Assembly (NCBI RefSeq): GCF_008831285.2
Contig: NC_045151.1
Coordinates: forward strand, 10,530,571-10,594,570
Length of the DNA: 64,000 nucleotides
Source of the DNA: Nymphaea colorata
Lineage: Eukaryota; Streptophyta; Magnoliopsida; Nymphaeales; Nymphaeaceae
Direction of reading: 5' to 3'
Shown: in pieces, positions 17,542-29,982 of the stretch
How positions within the stretch are numbered: position 1 is the first letter of the stretch
Layout of the letters: the number at the start of each line of letters is the position of its first letter
Notes under the pieces: generated by a model
What the model was told of the DNA's origin: nothing
Database searches by the model: none
Seen by the model: the letters and a program-made list of their open reading frames with translations, nothing else
Made by a program: the position numbers and the translations under genes

Positions 17542-17916
17542 GTGTTGGATTGGTGGAGAAGATTGCTTCCAACTAAATGTCTGAAATCTTTTCCTAATTT
17601 TTTTGAGAATTATTAGTAATAAGGGCGCTTTCGGGCCTCTTTTCAAAAGTTTAGCCTCCTTTTCACCCTTGGAAAAGTCCAATACAGCTCAATAAACAAA
17701 ATCTTCAGGTTAAAAGGACGCACTTCATCTTGATGTGCTATTTCATAAGTTGGAATAAATGTTCTGATAATTTGAGCAAACAAGCAAACATATCCTTGTA
17801 ACTTACTCAAAAGAAAAAAAAATAAACCTGATGTTGCACATTTAACCAGTGGACTTGGGGGGTCCCAACTTATAAGATGTGCATCCACTTCCCCACTGAC
17901 CTTTCCTTTGTTCCCT

Positions 17917-17955
<39 letters not shown>

Positions 17956-18262
17956 GTCTCTTTCTCTTCAGTTTTCTTTGTTTTTATTTGTTTTCTTTGT
18001 CCTTTTTAGAGAGAGAGATGAAAAAGAAAGGGACGACGATGCGCATAAAGAGGAACCTAGAGTCCCTTAAGAAAGAAGGAAAATGGGGAGAACAGCCAAA
18101 CGCTCGGGGAATAAAACCACTTAACCGGTCGGCCCCACTGAATTGAGACAAAGAAGACAAAATCGCATTTGTTTTCTTTCGCTTTCAGTTTCTTCTAAAC
18201 ATTGATGAACTAATACCCATCAAGAAGCACGTTCAGCTTTCCATTATTTCATTAAGTTAAGG

Positions 18263-18399
18263 AGGAGCTAAAAATTTTTTGTTGAAGAGGTCGAACTATA
18301 ACTTTAAAATGTTAACAAAGCCTGAAATATAGTTTTTAATTTTTTAAAATTAATTTTAACTAAAATTTTGAAATTGCACGGCCCGTGTGGGCCCATTAC

Positions 18400-18444
<45 letters not shown>
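18263..18444 (+). repeat. dispersed 'GGAGCCAGAAATTT' repeat, copy 5, followed by (AT)n
   Basis: Starts GGAGCTAAAAATTTTTTGTT and ends at GCACGGCCCGTGTGGGCCC. It runs almost directly into an (AT)n tract at about 18402-18444. The core is more diverged than in copies 1-4. Confidence 0.5.
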
Positions 18445-18450
<6 letters not shown>

Positions 18451-19493
18451 TAAATTTAGTTTTTTAAAATCACTTAGTCATCGAATTTTCACCATCTGAT
18501 CCAACATGATAGACAAGTTAAGAAAAAAATAAAAAGAAAAATGTGATGGGCATTTTCATCATCTAATGTTAGTTTACATATTTTTGTTATTGTTTTTCTC
18601 TCAATCATCTATTTGCTTTATGTGGATGGTCTTCGTTGTTTGGGTGATTATATATATATATATAAATAAAGAGAGAGAGAGAGTCAACCAAACATCAGTA
18701 TGGCTGGTTCTCTATTCAACTATCTATTTCTAGGACAACTGGCATTTCAAAAATTTGTAATGTATGCATTAATTCCTTTTTTCAATATCGAATGAGTGGA
18801 ACATGTTCGCCCGGAGTCAGAAATGATGAATATAAAAAAAAAAATTGAAAACCAACTACCCCTTGTATAATCTCCCCACCGAACACACCATTGGGTCGCC
18901 CCACCTCTCCGATCCACCGATCTATCACATCTTCTCCACTAGCTCTTTTTTTTCCCTTGTAAGTCTAGCATTTTGTGAAGGATAAATACTTGAACAACAT
19001 TTTTGGACGGAAAAAAATTCTCTGAAAATTTGAGGCTGTTCAGTACTTTTGAATTCTTTTAACTACATATCTACATTTGTAAACAAACAATTTGAAGTTT
19101 TAATTCTTGTAAAACCAATCTTATAAACATGTTCCTATGATTATTTTGCAAAACATAAGTTTACAACAATTCTCACATGTATGTATGTGTGTGTGTGTAT
19201 ATATATATATAGAGAGAGCTGCCAGACATATATTAAGTTGCAAATATAGAAATCAACTAGTATTTTCAAGAGTACAAAATACACATCAAAGGAGACAAAG
19301 TGTTTTGTTTAAGGAAATTCATTTGCTTCTCTTTTCTCTCTCTATCTCCTCATTCGGAGGCTATTTCCAACTCTTAAAAAAACAATTTGATTTCTATATA
19401 TACAACTTAATGTACAACATCTTACCGCATAGGAATCAACGGCACCAAACCATTTTGGTCAAGTATAGTATATGAAGGTTTGATAACTACCTG

Positions 19494-19500
<7 letters not shown>

Positions 19501-19579
<79 letters not shown>
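19501..19579. repeat. compound (CT)n-(AT)n microsatellite
   Basis: About 13 CT repeats are followed by about 26 AT repeats that touch the left end of the MITE-like copy at 19581. A further TC/AT/GT compound tract begins at its right end (about 19914-19970), so this copy has simple repeats on both sides. Confidence 0.9.
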
Positions 19580-19580
<1 letters not shown>

Positions 19581-19581
<1 letters not shown>

Positions 19582-19912
19582 GATTGGTAGAAACCAGGCT
19601 AATAGGCTTGAGACAAAAACAAAACCCTTTAAATATGCTATCTAAAGTATTTTTTTTAATCTAACCTTATCAATATGATCTTAAGAATAAGTTGATGTGA
19701 AATATATATTAAGTTGATCATTTTTTGGGTTTTTTAATATTAGAAAAAATCAACATTTGTTATAAAAACAGCTTAATTCAAACATGCTTTATATCAAAAT
19801 AGTGCTCACAAATGTATTAGGATGTTTATATTTTATTTAAAATAATTTTTTAGCAAAAAACTAAAAGGGTCTGGTTTTTGTCCCTGACCTATTTGTCTAA
19901 TTTCTACCAATT

Positions 19913-19914
<2 letters not shown>
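19581..19914 (-). mobile_element. MITE-like repeat between microsatellites, copy 2
   Basis: This is the reverse-orientation homologue of 10881-11240. On the minus strand it starts GAGAAATTGGTAGAAATTAG and continues with ACCAGACCC. It then shares TTTTAAATA, AAACATCCTAATA and AAATGATCAACTTAATATAT in the same order, ending CCTGGTTTCTACCAATCA. AT or TC/AT simple repeats abut both ends. It has no coding capacity. Confidence 0.6.
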
Positions 19915-19947
<33 letters not shown>

Positions 19948-20712
19948 ATGTGTGTGTGTGTGTGTGTGTGTTATTGTGCACTCTCATTAATTAAGTTTCA
20001 TCTGAAGCTCAGAGAAAATGAGAAAGAATCCCTTTATCCCCCTAACATATCTCATCCTTATCTTCCATGCTAGCAGCTACCATACTATAGGGTTTTAACT
20101 TTGATGGGGCCTTTGCATCCACCCATTGGATCCCACACTAATAATGTTGCATGTGATTGGAAAAGCAAAAGATGAGGAGTTAATGGTATGAGAGAACACT
20201 TTCAAAGAACATTGTCAATCGTGATTTCTGACCAAAAGTGGTGCTCATATGCAAAACTCATCAAAAAGATTTACGAATGTATTATAATCACCTGGTATAT
20301 CCCACAAAAGTATGCAATTTTTCTAGAGGTAATAAATCAAGGGCTCAAATTCCCTTAAATCTTTCCTACCAGAATTCCATTAACTTTGGCACCGTGAAAT
20401 TAATCTTTTCATTGAATTAAGATGAATTTTTTTATGTTACAGGGAACTTGCATTAGATGGGAACTTTTTTTTTTCTTTTGAACCCTTACTAAACTCTTTC
20501 ATTGCCTTACAGTTTTCTTCATATGCTAGTCAGCTTGTTCCATCATTTTCATTCTTCATGGCAGCTTTTTAATGCTCTCTCCCATTTGCACTAGTATTGA
20601 TTTGGTAGCATGATTTACCTTTGCACAAGGCAACTAATTAATAAGCAAAGAGATGGATCCATCTACTTTCCTCAACTGACATTTCAACCTCAATAGGTAG
20701 ATGTGTAACAGA

Positions 20713-21035
20713 TAGGGCTGCGCAACAAGTCAAGCCAATTGGAGCTCGGTCAAATTTGTTCATCTAAACTCGACTCATTTACAAATGAGTTGAGCTCGAG
20801 TTCAAATGTATGGTCGATATATATGTTAAATGATCGAGCTGAGTTCGAGTTGTAGGAACTTGACTCGGCTCGACTATATAATAAATGTTGAATTATAATG
20901 AGAAAATAGTTAAACAAGTAGCAACTAAACAAGTTAATGAGTTAAAAGAAACAAGACATGCTTAATGGAAACGAGTTAAAAGAGTCGAGTTCGAGCTCCA
21001 GTTTTCTGAGTCAAGTAAATTCATGTGCAGCCCTA
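20713..21035. mobile_element. hAT-type MITE (323 bp)
   Basis: The ends TAGGGCTGCGCA and TGTGCAGCCCTA are imperfect terminal inverted repeats of the TAGGG...CCCTA kind typical of hAT elements. The flanks GTAACAGA (20705-20712) and GAAACAGG (21036-21043) match at 6 of 8 positions, consistent with a decayed 8-base target duplication. The interior is rich in GAGCTCGAGTTCGAGTT-like palindromic words. No transposase is encoded. Confidence 0.7.
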
Positions 21036-23527
21036 GAAACAGGCAGAAAATGACAGGTGGATTTGTTATCCTTCTGCTTTGCAGTTGAAAGAAGTTCAAA
21101 TTAAATGTTACATACACACCATTTTTCAATCCAGAAAAGGTACTACATTTGCGCTGAAGCATCTGCAGTGGAAGCTGCACAACCACCATGTAACAAGTCA
21201 TTCAATAGCAGACCTACACATGAGAATATCATAACTTAGAAACATCACAACAGTATCGTGACTAAGGCTATGCCTTATATGGTACTGTTATCATCGACAA
21301 AGAATCAATGATGCAATAATACAAAAGTGGGTATATTGTTTTTGGTTAGGGTTGGTAGACTTGTCTTCTTGGAAATCACATGCTCATGATACCTTAAAAG
21401 CAGAGACTGGCAAGCCAAGTGCCATTTTTTGCTTAAAATTTCCACTATCATCTAAGACTATTTTTTGTTGATGTTAAGTTGGTGTGAAGTGAACGATATT
21501 TCTGCGAACATTTTATAATCAAAATAAAATTTTAGAATTTAAGTATGGGTTGTCGATGGGATCCGAGATCTGCTGCTCATGCCAATCTGCTGTTCTTGCT
21601 GATTTGTCATCGACCATCAGTGACTGCATTGACTGGCATAAACTAATAGTAGTTTTTGGCCCAGTGTGGTTTAGTGGTAGATCGGAACCCAGATTCGGAT
21701 TCAGATAGGCTTTGGATTGGTTTTATTTGTGATGTTTTTAGGATTTGGATCCTTTTGTTTAGTGGGCTCGAGATAAATTAGATCAACAGTCGAATGTCCA
21801 AGATATGGCTCTATTGGCATAATCTGGTTGCCTTACCGATTAATAAAGGAAAAAGGAATATGATACCACTGATAATTTTGGAATAGGCACTGATGTCAGC
21901 GTGGGTCCTTTAGATGCTACGTAGAAATTTAGGTCCCTTTTTTGTACAATGATCATGTGAAGGAAGATATACATGAATCATGTGAAGGGCTTGGGATTAC
22001 TTTTCATAATTTGTTTGTACTGAGTGGTTGTAATGATAAGGTGAAGGGAGGTAAAACAACTTGGAAGGGAGCATTTGTCCACAGCCCACGAGAGCTACTT
22101 GGCTTGCTTTTTTGCAGCTGATACCAACAAAGAAAGCATTCTAAAGCCACATGCAATTCCAAAAGCAAAAGCATTGTGGTCTGAGTCTCTGAGAAGTCCA
22201 CAACAACTTTTGAGACTATGATGATGGCAAACTAGAGAAAAGTATTCCTCTTTTCTTACTTTTCTGCACCTACTTTGAATTTGTTCCAGTCTTGTAGAAC
22301 CTCAATTTGTTGTGACAAGGAAAAGGGGAAAAGCTTCCAAAAAATGGTGCATGCTAATTGATGTGGACATGCTTGCACCATCATCATTTTGTGAAAAGTT
22401 GCCACAGAAAGAGCGAATGGGGAAGCCAAAAAAGCAAAATGACATGGGAAGCATTTATCTTTTTCTAGCTACTTTTGCCTCCACTGCCCATTTACCAAAG
22501 AGCAGTGCTGAAATGTCAAGCCCATCAGGACTAGGGCACTTTTGGTCTTATCAAAAGATGTTCACAGGTTACATAGTACACATCTCAGCAGTCAATTCCA
22601 AACTTGTTTTTTATGAACAATTGTTTGGTCAAGAACCAAGTTTTCTTTACCAAGAACATTGTTAGTGGCGCAGGAGAAGATCTTAATCTCAAGTGGCATC
22701 TTCAGTGGCCTCATTATATGCTGCTTTCCAACACTGTTTGTTTCAATAGTGTGGGGCATCTTGGACTATTACTTTGGCAATGCTAGAGGCCAATGGTCCT
22801 GTAGATTTCTTATCCCTGTCCTTTTTCTTTGTTATTCACGTTAACGTAGTTCTTTCAATAGTTTCTTTTCACCACAAAGAGGTGAGTTTTACCTAAAAAG
22901 AGAATGCTTCACATGGCCGTTCTCATTACTTCCGTGTCTCTTAATTGCAGTAACAGGACTCAACAGTGTTATATATTAATCTTGTTGCACCTGAACAGCA
23001 TTAAGATCAAACAATGTTTTTGTTGTAATACTCTTCAGTTTGGTTAAAGAGGACTTTAGGATGATCCAATCGAGCCCCTTAACACATCATAACCACTTTC
23101 CTTTTAAATGTTTCCTTGGGATCAAACCAATGGGTATCTAAATAAATTAAACTGCAACTTCATCAATTTTTGCAGGACTTATCACTTTACTCTGAGACCA
23201 ATGAGAGCTTTACCCTGGTATGCTTCTGATCATCTTGCAGAACATGAAAAACTAAACAATAAGGTTACTTCGTTGAAATTGCTTGCTTTTATGATCATGT
23301 GCAATGGTTGTACTCCTAGAGACGTTGGCTCCCATGTGCACCATGGCAGCAAGCGACGATGCCATGGACATAGAACAATACAACAGGCAGCGGTAGGTAC
23401 GATACAACTTAATGAAAAGGCAAGTCTGCGGCCAAACGCCGCACCGGGGCCAGCCCACTTGGGGAATGACAAGGCCAAGCACAGTGTGCAAGTTGGTTAG
23501 GCTAGAAGCCAAGGATGTCCTTAGAGT

Positions 23528-23743
23528 CATATATGACTACTCCATGTGTGTGGTATCAGTTTATGTCCACACTCGACAGATAGGTTGAGAGGAACATGTG
23601 AAAGCAAGGAAAGCAATGACAGTATCATAAGAAAAGACTAATTGGTCCAATAAGGCATATATGACACTGCACCATGTGTTATGGTATCATTCTGTGTCCA
23701 TACTTGACAGATAGGTTGAAGGGAACATGTGAAAGCAAGGAAA
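23528..23743. repeat. tandem duplication, period 128
   Basis: Two copies start CATATATGAC at 23528 and 23656. Both contain CCATGTGTG, TGGTATCA, GACAGATAGGTTGA and GGAACATGTGAAAGCAAGGA. They are about 85% alike, so the duplication is old. Confidence 0.75.
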
Positions 23744-24401
23744 TTAAGCATGAAAGAATCAAAACAAGATCCACTGGTCCAAACCAGTGACTTGTCGAGC
23801 TCACAACCTCAATTGTCATAGTCCAATACTGATAAATTTGTATTCTTTCTCCATGGATTGAACTCCATGTGACCCCACCTGAGGAATAACATATCCAAGA
23901 CTAGATGGGGAAGGCCCATATTTAGCGCTCTGTGGGTCCCCTCACCAGTCCTGTGCACAGGTTCCACAGTTTCAAGTGTCTTTGCAAGCTGACATATCTC
24001 CTCAATTTATACTGTCAAATTTAATGTTTGGTAAGGATTGAAATCCATCAGTTGACTCCAGTTACAGGTTGTAGGTCCAAGTCTATGATATTTGAAATTA
24101 TTGAATGATACATTTGGCAGGTAGAAAATTAATATATTGCAGACAATAAAGTAGCCAGAGACTAAAAAAATTAGATGGGAGCCACATGCTTGCAGGCTTG
24201 TCTTTGGAGACATGATAAGCTGGAGAGAGCTGAGTTGTCATGGAGAAATTTCATTACTGCATTATCTTCTAGACATTGGAATATATCATAATGTGGGCTT
24301 CCTACCACTTCCACGCAAACATTTTAATATCTCTCTCTCTCTCTCTCATGGAGAGAGGATCATGTTACCATCCTTTCACGTAAACTTGGTCATGATAGTC
24401 C

Positions 24402-24600
24402 TTCATCTGAGTTGTCAATCTATCTTTATGGATACAAAGTTGCCACCGTTTCACTTTAAAGGGCTTGATTGATCACAAGAATTCTTCATCTGAGTTGTCA
24501 ATGTACTTTTGTAGATATATTGCTACCATTCACCTTAAAGGGTGGCCTGGTGACAAGAACCTTCCACCTGAGTTATCAGCATGCTGTATCAATATACTTT
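24402..24600. repeat. degenerate tandem repeat, about 82-base period
   Basis: The phrase CTTCATCTGAGTTGTCAAT starts near 24402 and 24485. A weaker version, CTTCCACCTGAGTTATCAGC, starts near 24561. Each is followed by GTTGCCACC or TTGCTACCA and by CTTTAAAGGG or CTTAAAGGG. Confidence 0.6.
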
Positions 24601-26682
24601 ATCACTCCTGGCCCCATGTTGCTTGGCGATTCCTACAATGGGTGGTGAACTGATCCAATGTTTCTTCCATGTTAATGGTCTGCATAAAGAATTATCTGTG
24701 GATTGATTTAAATTAATTGAGTCCAACTGAATGCAACTCCACAGCGAAGGTCCAATATAATTATGTGTGGCTCGATGCAATACAAACATCAAAATCCAAT
24801 TAATGCCAACTTTTTCAGTCCAATAGTTTTTGAATTTTGACTTATACTTAATGTGAAACTTTGAATCCAATATTTTATTTCATTCATCTGGGTTTTAGTT
24901 AAATGTGGTAATATATATAGCTCAATCAATCTGATCCATTACATCCCTACCCTATCTGTCACACTATGCAAACTGACATGGAGATTGTAGAGCAGTTACA
25001 TTCAATCTTCCTACGCCTGCTCATCGAGTTGGGGGGCTCCAAACAACTAGGATTATGAATGTCAATGGGTCGGTTAGATCCTATTCCAACCTGAAACCGA
25101 ATCATATTTTAGTAATTAAGATCTACTAAAGGAAGATGGGTCCCAATACTAATAAAACATGGAGTGGGTATTCATTACTGAATCAGAAACCCAACCAGAG
25201 CAACGGATCCGACATGATGGTATTTAATGTTTGGATCTTACCCCTCTCAGATCTTAATTTTATTCAAATCTGAACAAACCCGAGTTTGAATCCAATTAAG
25301 GAAGATGAAGCTGAGTTGAGTGGGGTAAAGGGTGGACAACCCTACTTGAGTTCCGAATTAACAATTTACATTCCTGACTGGATACAGCCAAAACCTGCCC
25401 AAGTACTAAATGCTTGTCACGGTTTAGGTGAAAGTTTGGCTTGTGTCAGACTCAACACAGGCGACAAGCCTAACCTATTATTGACAGCCCCGCCAAGAGA
25501 GAGAGAGAGAGAGAGAGAGAAATGTGTGCTCTTATTGGCCTGACCACTGACGCTAACTTTGGGATTCCTTAATTGCAGTTGATGGAACAGTGGTGTAATC
25601 TTTAATTTGAATGAAAGGAATCATTCTCCACACCCATCTGCCCATACGCAACGCTGCCATGGCAGAAATTAATTCCGCCAAAAAGTTATTCCTGCCAAAA
25701 GCAGCACCACCAATGAATGGGGTCGCAGAATCATGGGCTGCCAAAGCCGCTTTAGAACCAATTGAAGCAGCAGTAAAAAGAAAGAGAGAGAGAGAGAGGT
25801 ACCACTGTCTCCTATTCTCATCTATCTGCTGTTTATTAATTCAAGGAGCTCCATTTTGGTGGCCCCCTCAGTTAATTTTCAGGCATCAATTTTGTGGGGC
25901 CAATTAGCTAGCAATAATGAGGACCCGTTATCATTTCCCCTGTAAAGGTGAAGAGCAATGAAACAATGCCATTTATAGACGCAGAATTAGGTTGGGATGC
26001 TGTGTAATTTCATCAGGGTACTTTCTATGTTTCTCAAGGTCGATCATGGTAGCCTGTGTCTCAAAAAAACAGACCGCAACAATGCTGCAATCTTGGCAGT
26101 TCAAAACCTACAGCTTCATGCTCGGATCTGCTTATTTAGACATGTAATTCTGATCACAAAATTTCATAGCCCCTGTGTTTTCATAAACTTAAAGACCAAT
26201 GAGTCTGCAACCGTTATAAAATTCAACTTATAACACAGTCAGAAACGCATGAGCAGCATCTGCGGTGTTAATTTTTTCAAAAGAAACTAAACGGATTTTT
26301 CTCCAGAGGCGCAATACATAGCACAAGATCGATCTGTTGTGCTGCAGAAATCAGAGTTACGCCTGAGGATGGTCAATGTAAAAGGTAAACATAGTGCGAA
26401 AATAAAGAGACAAGATCTCACTCGTCATATGCGCCGGAGGGTGGTCGTGGGCTTCACCGTTTCCTGCACATTACTGTGCTGCAAGGACAGAAAAATGGCG
26501 TTTCAGAGAAGACTAAAGTGACCCACTATCAAACGCGGTCCACCTCGATGGGCGTCCCCAGATGGACGGCCTGAATGGAATCTATTAATGAGCCCGCGGT
26601 GTCCGGATCCAATGGAAACAAGCTCTCAGTTTACTTACCGAAAAACATGTAACCCACGCTAGCTCCAAGGTACCGCAGAGCC

Positions 26683-26835
26683 AGAAATTTATGGCTACCA
26701 TTAGCAATAAAGTTTAAATTTTAAGGGACATCAAAATGTAAATGAGAAAAAATTGGCCTAAGATATAAAAAATATATAAAAAAAAATTTGTGGTTTCGTG
26801 TGGGCAATTGCCCATACCTGCCTCCCCCCTAGGTC
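26683..26835 (+). repeat. dispersed 'GGAGCCAGAAATTT' repeat, copy 6
   Basis: Starts GAGCCAGAAATTTATGGC and contains AAAGTTTAAATTTTAAGGG. It ends GTGTGGGCAATTGCCCATAC followed by a C-rich block. It is the most diverged of the recognised copies. Confidence 0.45.
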
Positions 26836-29800
26836 CAGGCTTCATTGTAGCCAGAAGCATAAGCTCCAACCGGCTTAGTGGGATTAGTTTTTAAATGAAC
26901 TCGTTGTGAAAAGTTTTATAATTAAAAGATGGAAGAACAGAAAATGTAAATGGTGTTTTTTCAGCAAGAGAAAGGCATATATTCGTAGAGATGTCAGCCA
27001 CACTTTCTTATTGGTTTCCTTTTTTGTGCTTGGAAATTATAAAAGGATGCCATTCTGGCACTTTCATATGAAAATTACGTTAAAAGAAAAAAAGAAAGGC
27101 TAAAAGATGGAGCAAATAAATGAATTCTTCACTGGCCATTTTAGCTAAATTACCATTAAATAATCATGTTTTCAACAAAAGTATGCTCTCCTTTTTTAAC
27201 AAGAGAAAAACTTCAAACAGCTCTAGCCATCGATTGCTTTCCTGATTATCAAAACATTTAATTAGCAGTCTGGTTGGAGATCCAAGACATCAACCTTCAG
27301 CAAGAGGGCTCTGATCTGCTCATCTTTAGATCGAAGAATCATCTTGACCTGCACATCATTTTGAACGGCTGCAACTACTCAAAAGGGCTCCGTTCTTGCA
27401 TTTTTCTCTATAGTGGTAAAAACAGAAGATAAAGATGCAGTTATTTGATTTAGAACATGTAAATCGAGCAGGGAATGAGATAGGGTTCATAGGAGGCAAC
27501 TGATATTAGATAAGCAAAACACTTTTTAGAGATTTCTCGAACTTTTTTGTATTCCTAGGAAACTTACTAGTGAACATATGAGAAGAATTTTGAAGAAGCT
27601 AAGATTTTCAAACATAAGAACTAGGATCCTTGACCCCAATAATGTGGTACTTTTCCTTGTTAGCATCAGATTTCAATCTTACAGGGATCTGGATTCTCAT
27701 CACGGAGAAAAGTTTCCTATGGCTGAAAATGGAGGCTTCCTCTTGGCATAAGAACTGTGAGAACCATTCAAAGAGGATGACTCATTCCACATCTCCCCCT
27801 TGGAAACTAATGTGCCCGGCAACAAGTGCCAATAAGACTCCAAGAGTGTTGCTGTTTCGTCTACGTTAGTTTATGACCAGACAACATACATCGTACATCC
27901 TTATATCTGCAGCTCACTTATTTTGATCACAGCGCATTCACTTCTAGCTAGCTATGCAGGCAATCCATGGTGGTCGCTTACAAACTGAAACCATCAAATT
28001 TGCTAGATTCTATGAACAAGTGAGCCAAATTTTTATTAATCTGCTTGGTTTTAGACCCTATTTCGTAATTACAACGGCATGGGTTTGACGATTTAGCAAG
28101 TTCAAGATGGACATACCGTCTTCCACATCCCATTTAACCACAAGGTGAAGATAAGGAATCTTTTTGGCCTTGATGAAACCTTAAATTTTCCATCTACTAT
28201 GATGGTAGGACATTCTCCCAATCAAACACAAAGAAACTAAGAGACAAACCATCGCAAGTTAAAAGACAACTTTATCTCCAGATAATATTCTTAGAACCAA
28301 TGTCCCCCCTGAGAGATAAGAAACACATGCATTCGGTGTTAAAAATGGAATATACCCCCATTTGGTCTTGAACTCAAACTAAATAGAATGCCGGTATGGT
28401 CGACTGTCATGCAAGATACATTCATTCTCCAATTTTATATTACACATTGGCATGATGCACCTTGCCAATCAATAAATTCCTCTAAATATTTACGCATTGA
28501 TGTGTTGCAAATGCTAAATCTAAGTAGATCAGCCATCACCTCTTCCATCGTGGGACTACTGCATTCCAGAAATAAAGTACATAAAGGCCAGTGAATTGTA
28601 GTATCCATGAAATATCACTTTGCAATAGAACAGCGGCTTCCTGCAACTTATCTGTTTCAAAGAGAAAAAAACGTTACAATGGGATGGAGCACAAACTTGC
28701 AGCTACATTAACATAGAATTGGAAAATGAAAACAGGTAGAGAATCTGTTGATAGGAAAATGTAGAAATCAGGCCAACAAATTTCTTGTACTTTTTGCAGT
28801 CAGACACTACAGTCAGGCCAATTTTTTCCTTTAAAAAAAGAACAAATTACAAAAAGGTGCCCAATGTTCAAAATTTTACATAAACATGCATAACATTTGG
28901 ACCCCTACATTTCATACTCGATGTTTTCTATTAATTCTCAAACACCTGTTGTTTTTAACTATCATCATGTTAATGGCTAACAAAAAACTACACCACACAA
29001 CATTTACATTCCTACTCTCTGTCTGGCAAAGGCTCAAAGGAGATCACCGTATTGGGATGTTTTGTGTGTGTGTGTGTGTGAGTGAATCTTTCCCTCTTGT
29101 TCGTGACCAGTAAATCACTGACAGAGCTCAAACATAAGCAGAGAAACAAGGAGGATAAGTTGGAAGACAAAAAAATTTGAGGTGAGAAATGTCAGAGGAA
29201 CCCCATCGATTTGCAAGGGGTTTGACTGATAGTGTGTTATCTGGTTTTGCTTTTGTGATTGATGTTTGGTGGAGTAGTTGGGTGTCCATGCTTTTGGTGC
29301 CCTTAACAGCGATGATCAGTCAATCTTTTCAGCCAAAATCATGTGATTCACTAGGACTGTTATCCAAATATCTTTTGGCCTTTGGAGGAAGAAAAAGAAT
29401 GAGGACCAGAGAAATACGAAGCCCAAAACTAGTTTGTATATCAAGTTGAAACCTCTGTGGTAAATTCATCTTTCCAAAGATGACCGAATGATTTGAGACA
29501 GTCCACAAGGTACACCGAAATATGAGAGAGAGAGCGAGAGAGAGAGAGAGAGAGAGAGATCCACAGCCATGGCAGCACCGTTTGATGAATTGTGGGAAGA
29601 TGTGCCCACCACAACACTGAAACTCCGTTGAAACAGAGTGGAAAACACTGGAGAAATAAATGTGAAAAAGGGGACAAAAAAAGGTAACAAGAAGAAATTA
29701 AAATAGAAAGACTAATAACATAATTTGGTTCTACAGCAGCATTTCTGGTTTCCATTTAGTGTTGCCATTGGTGGTCATCATGGAAGTCGCGCTTTGAGGA

Positions 29801-29982
29801 TATATTTTGTTAACCAAACAGCCAATTGTAAACTTGTAAATTTTAGGCATGTATTGGTAAAATGATTAAATTTGATCACCTTTTATAATTTTTTCAAAAA
29901 TAAGAAACAATAACTATGAATTCTATTTCTTTGGGTTAAAGAGCTGACCAAATGGTCATGTCCCACCACTCGCAGACTTTCC

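Larger units (their letters stand above)
21044..29500. other. gene-poor DNA between the hAT MITE and the OTU gene
   Basis: Frames up to 130 codons occur but none shows a recognisable domain. A short hydrophobic frame near 22659-22844 and a frame near 25553-25744 were inspected and not recognised. The region contains tandem duplications at 23528 and 24402, GA microsatellites near 25495, 25785 and 29522, and a (GT)n run near 29063. About 29460-29980 is probably the 3' untranslated region of the OTU gene on the minus strand. Confidence 0.5.

Noticed and set aside
22659-22844. Short plus-strand frame with two hydrophobic stretches
   Set aside because: No start context, partner exon or family similarity recognised. 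Probably chance.
25553-25744. Minus-strand 63-codon frame, Ala/Gly-rich
   Set aside because: Considered as organellar or small membrane protein DNA, but no recognisable motif.
27264-27390. Minus-strand frame encoding KMILRSKDEQIRALLLKVDV... after a good AG acceptor-like site
   Set aside because: Looks exon-like and helical, but only about 30 residues. No neighbouring exon or known family could be recognised, so it is not called a gene.
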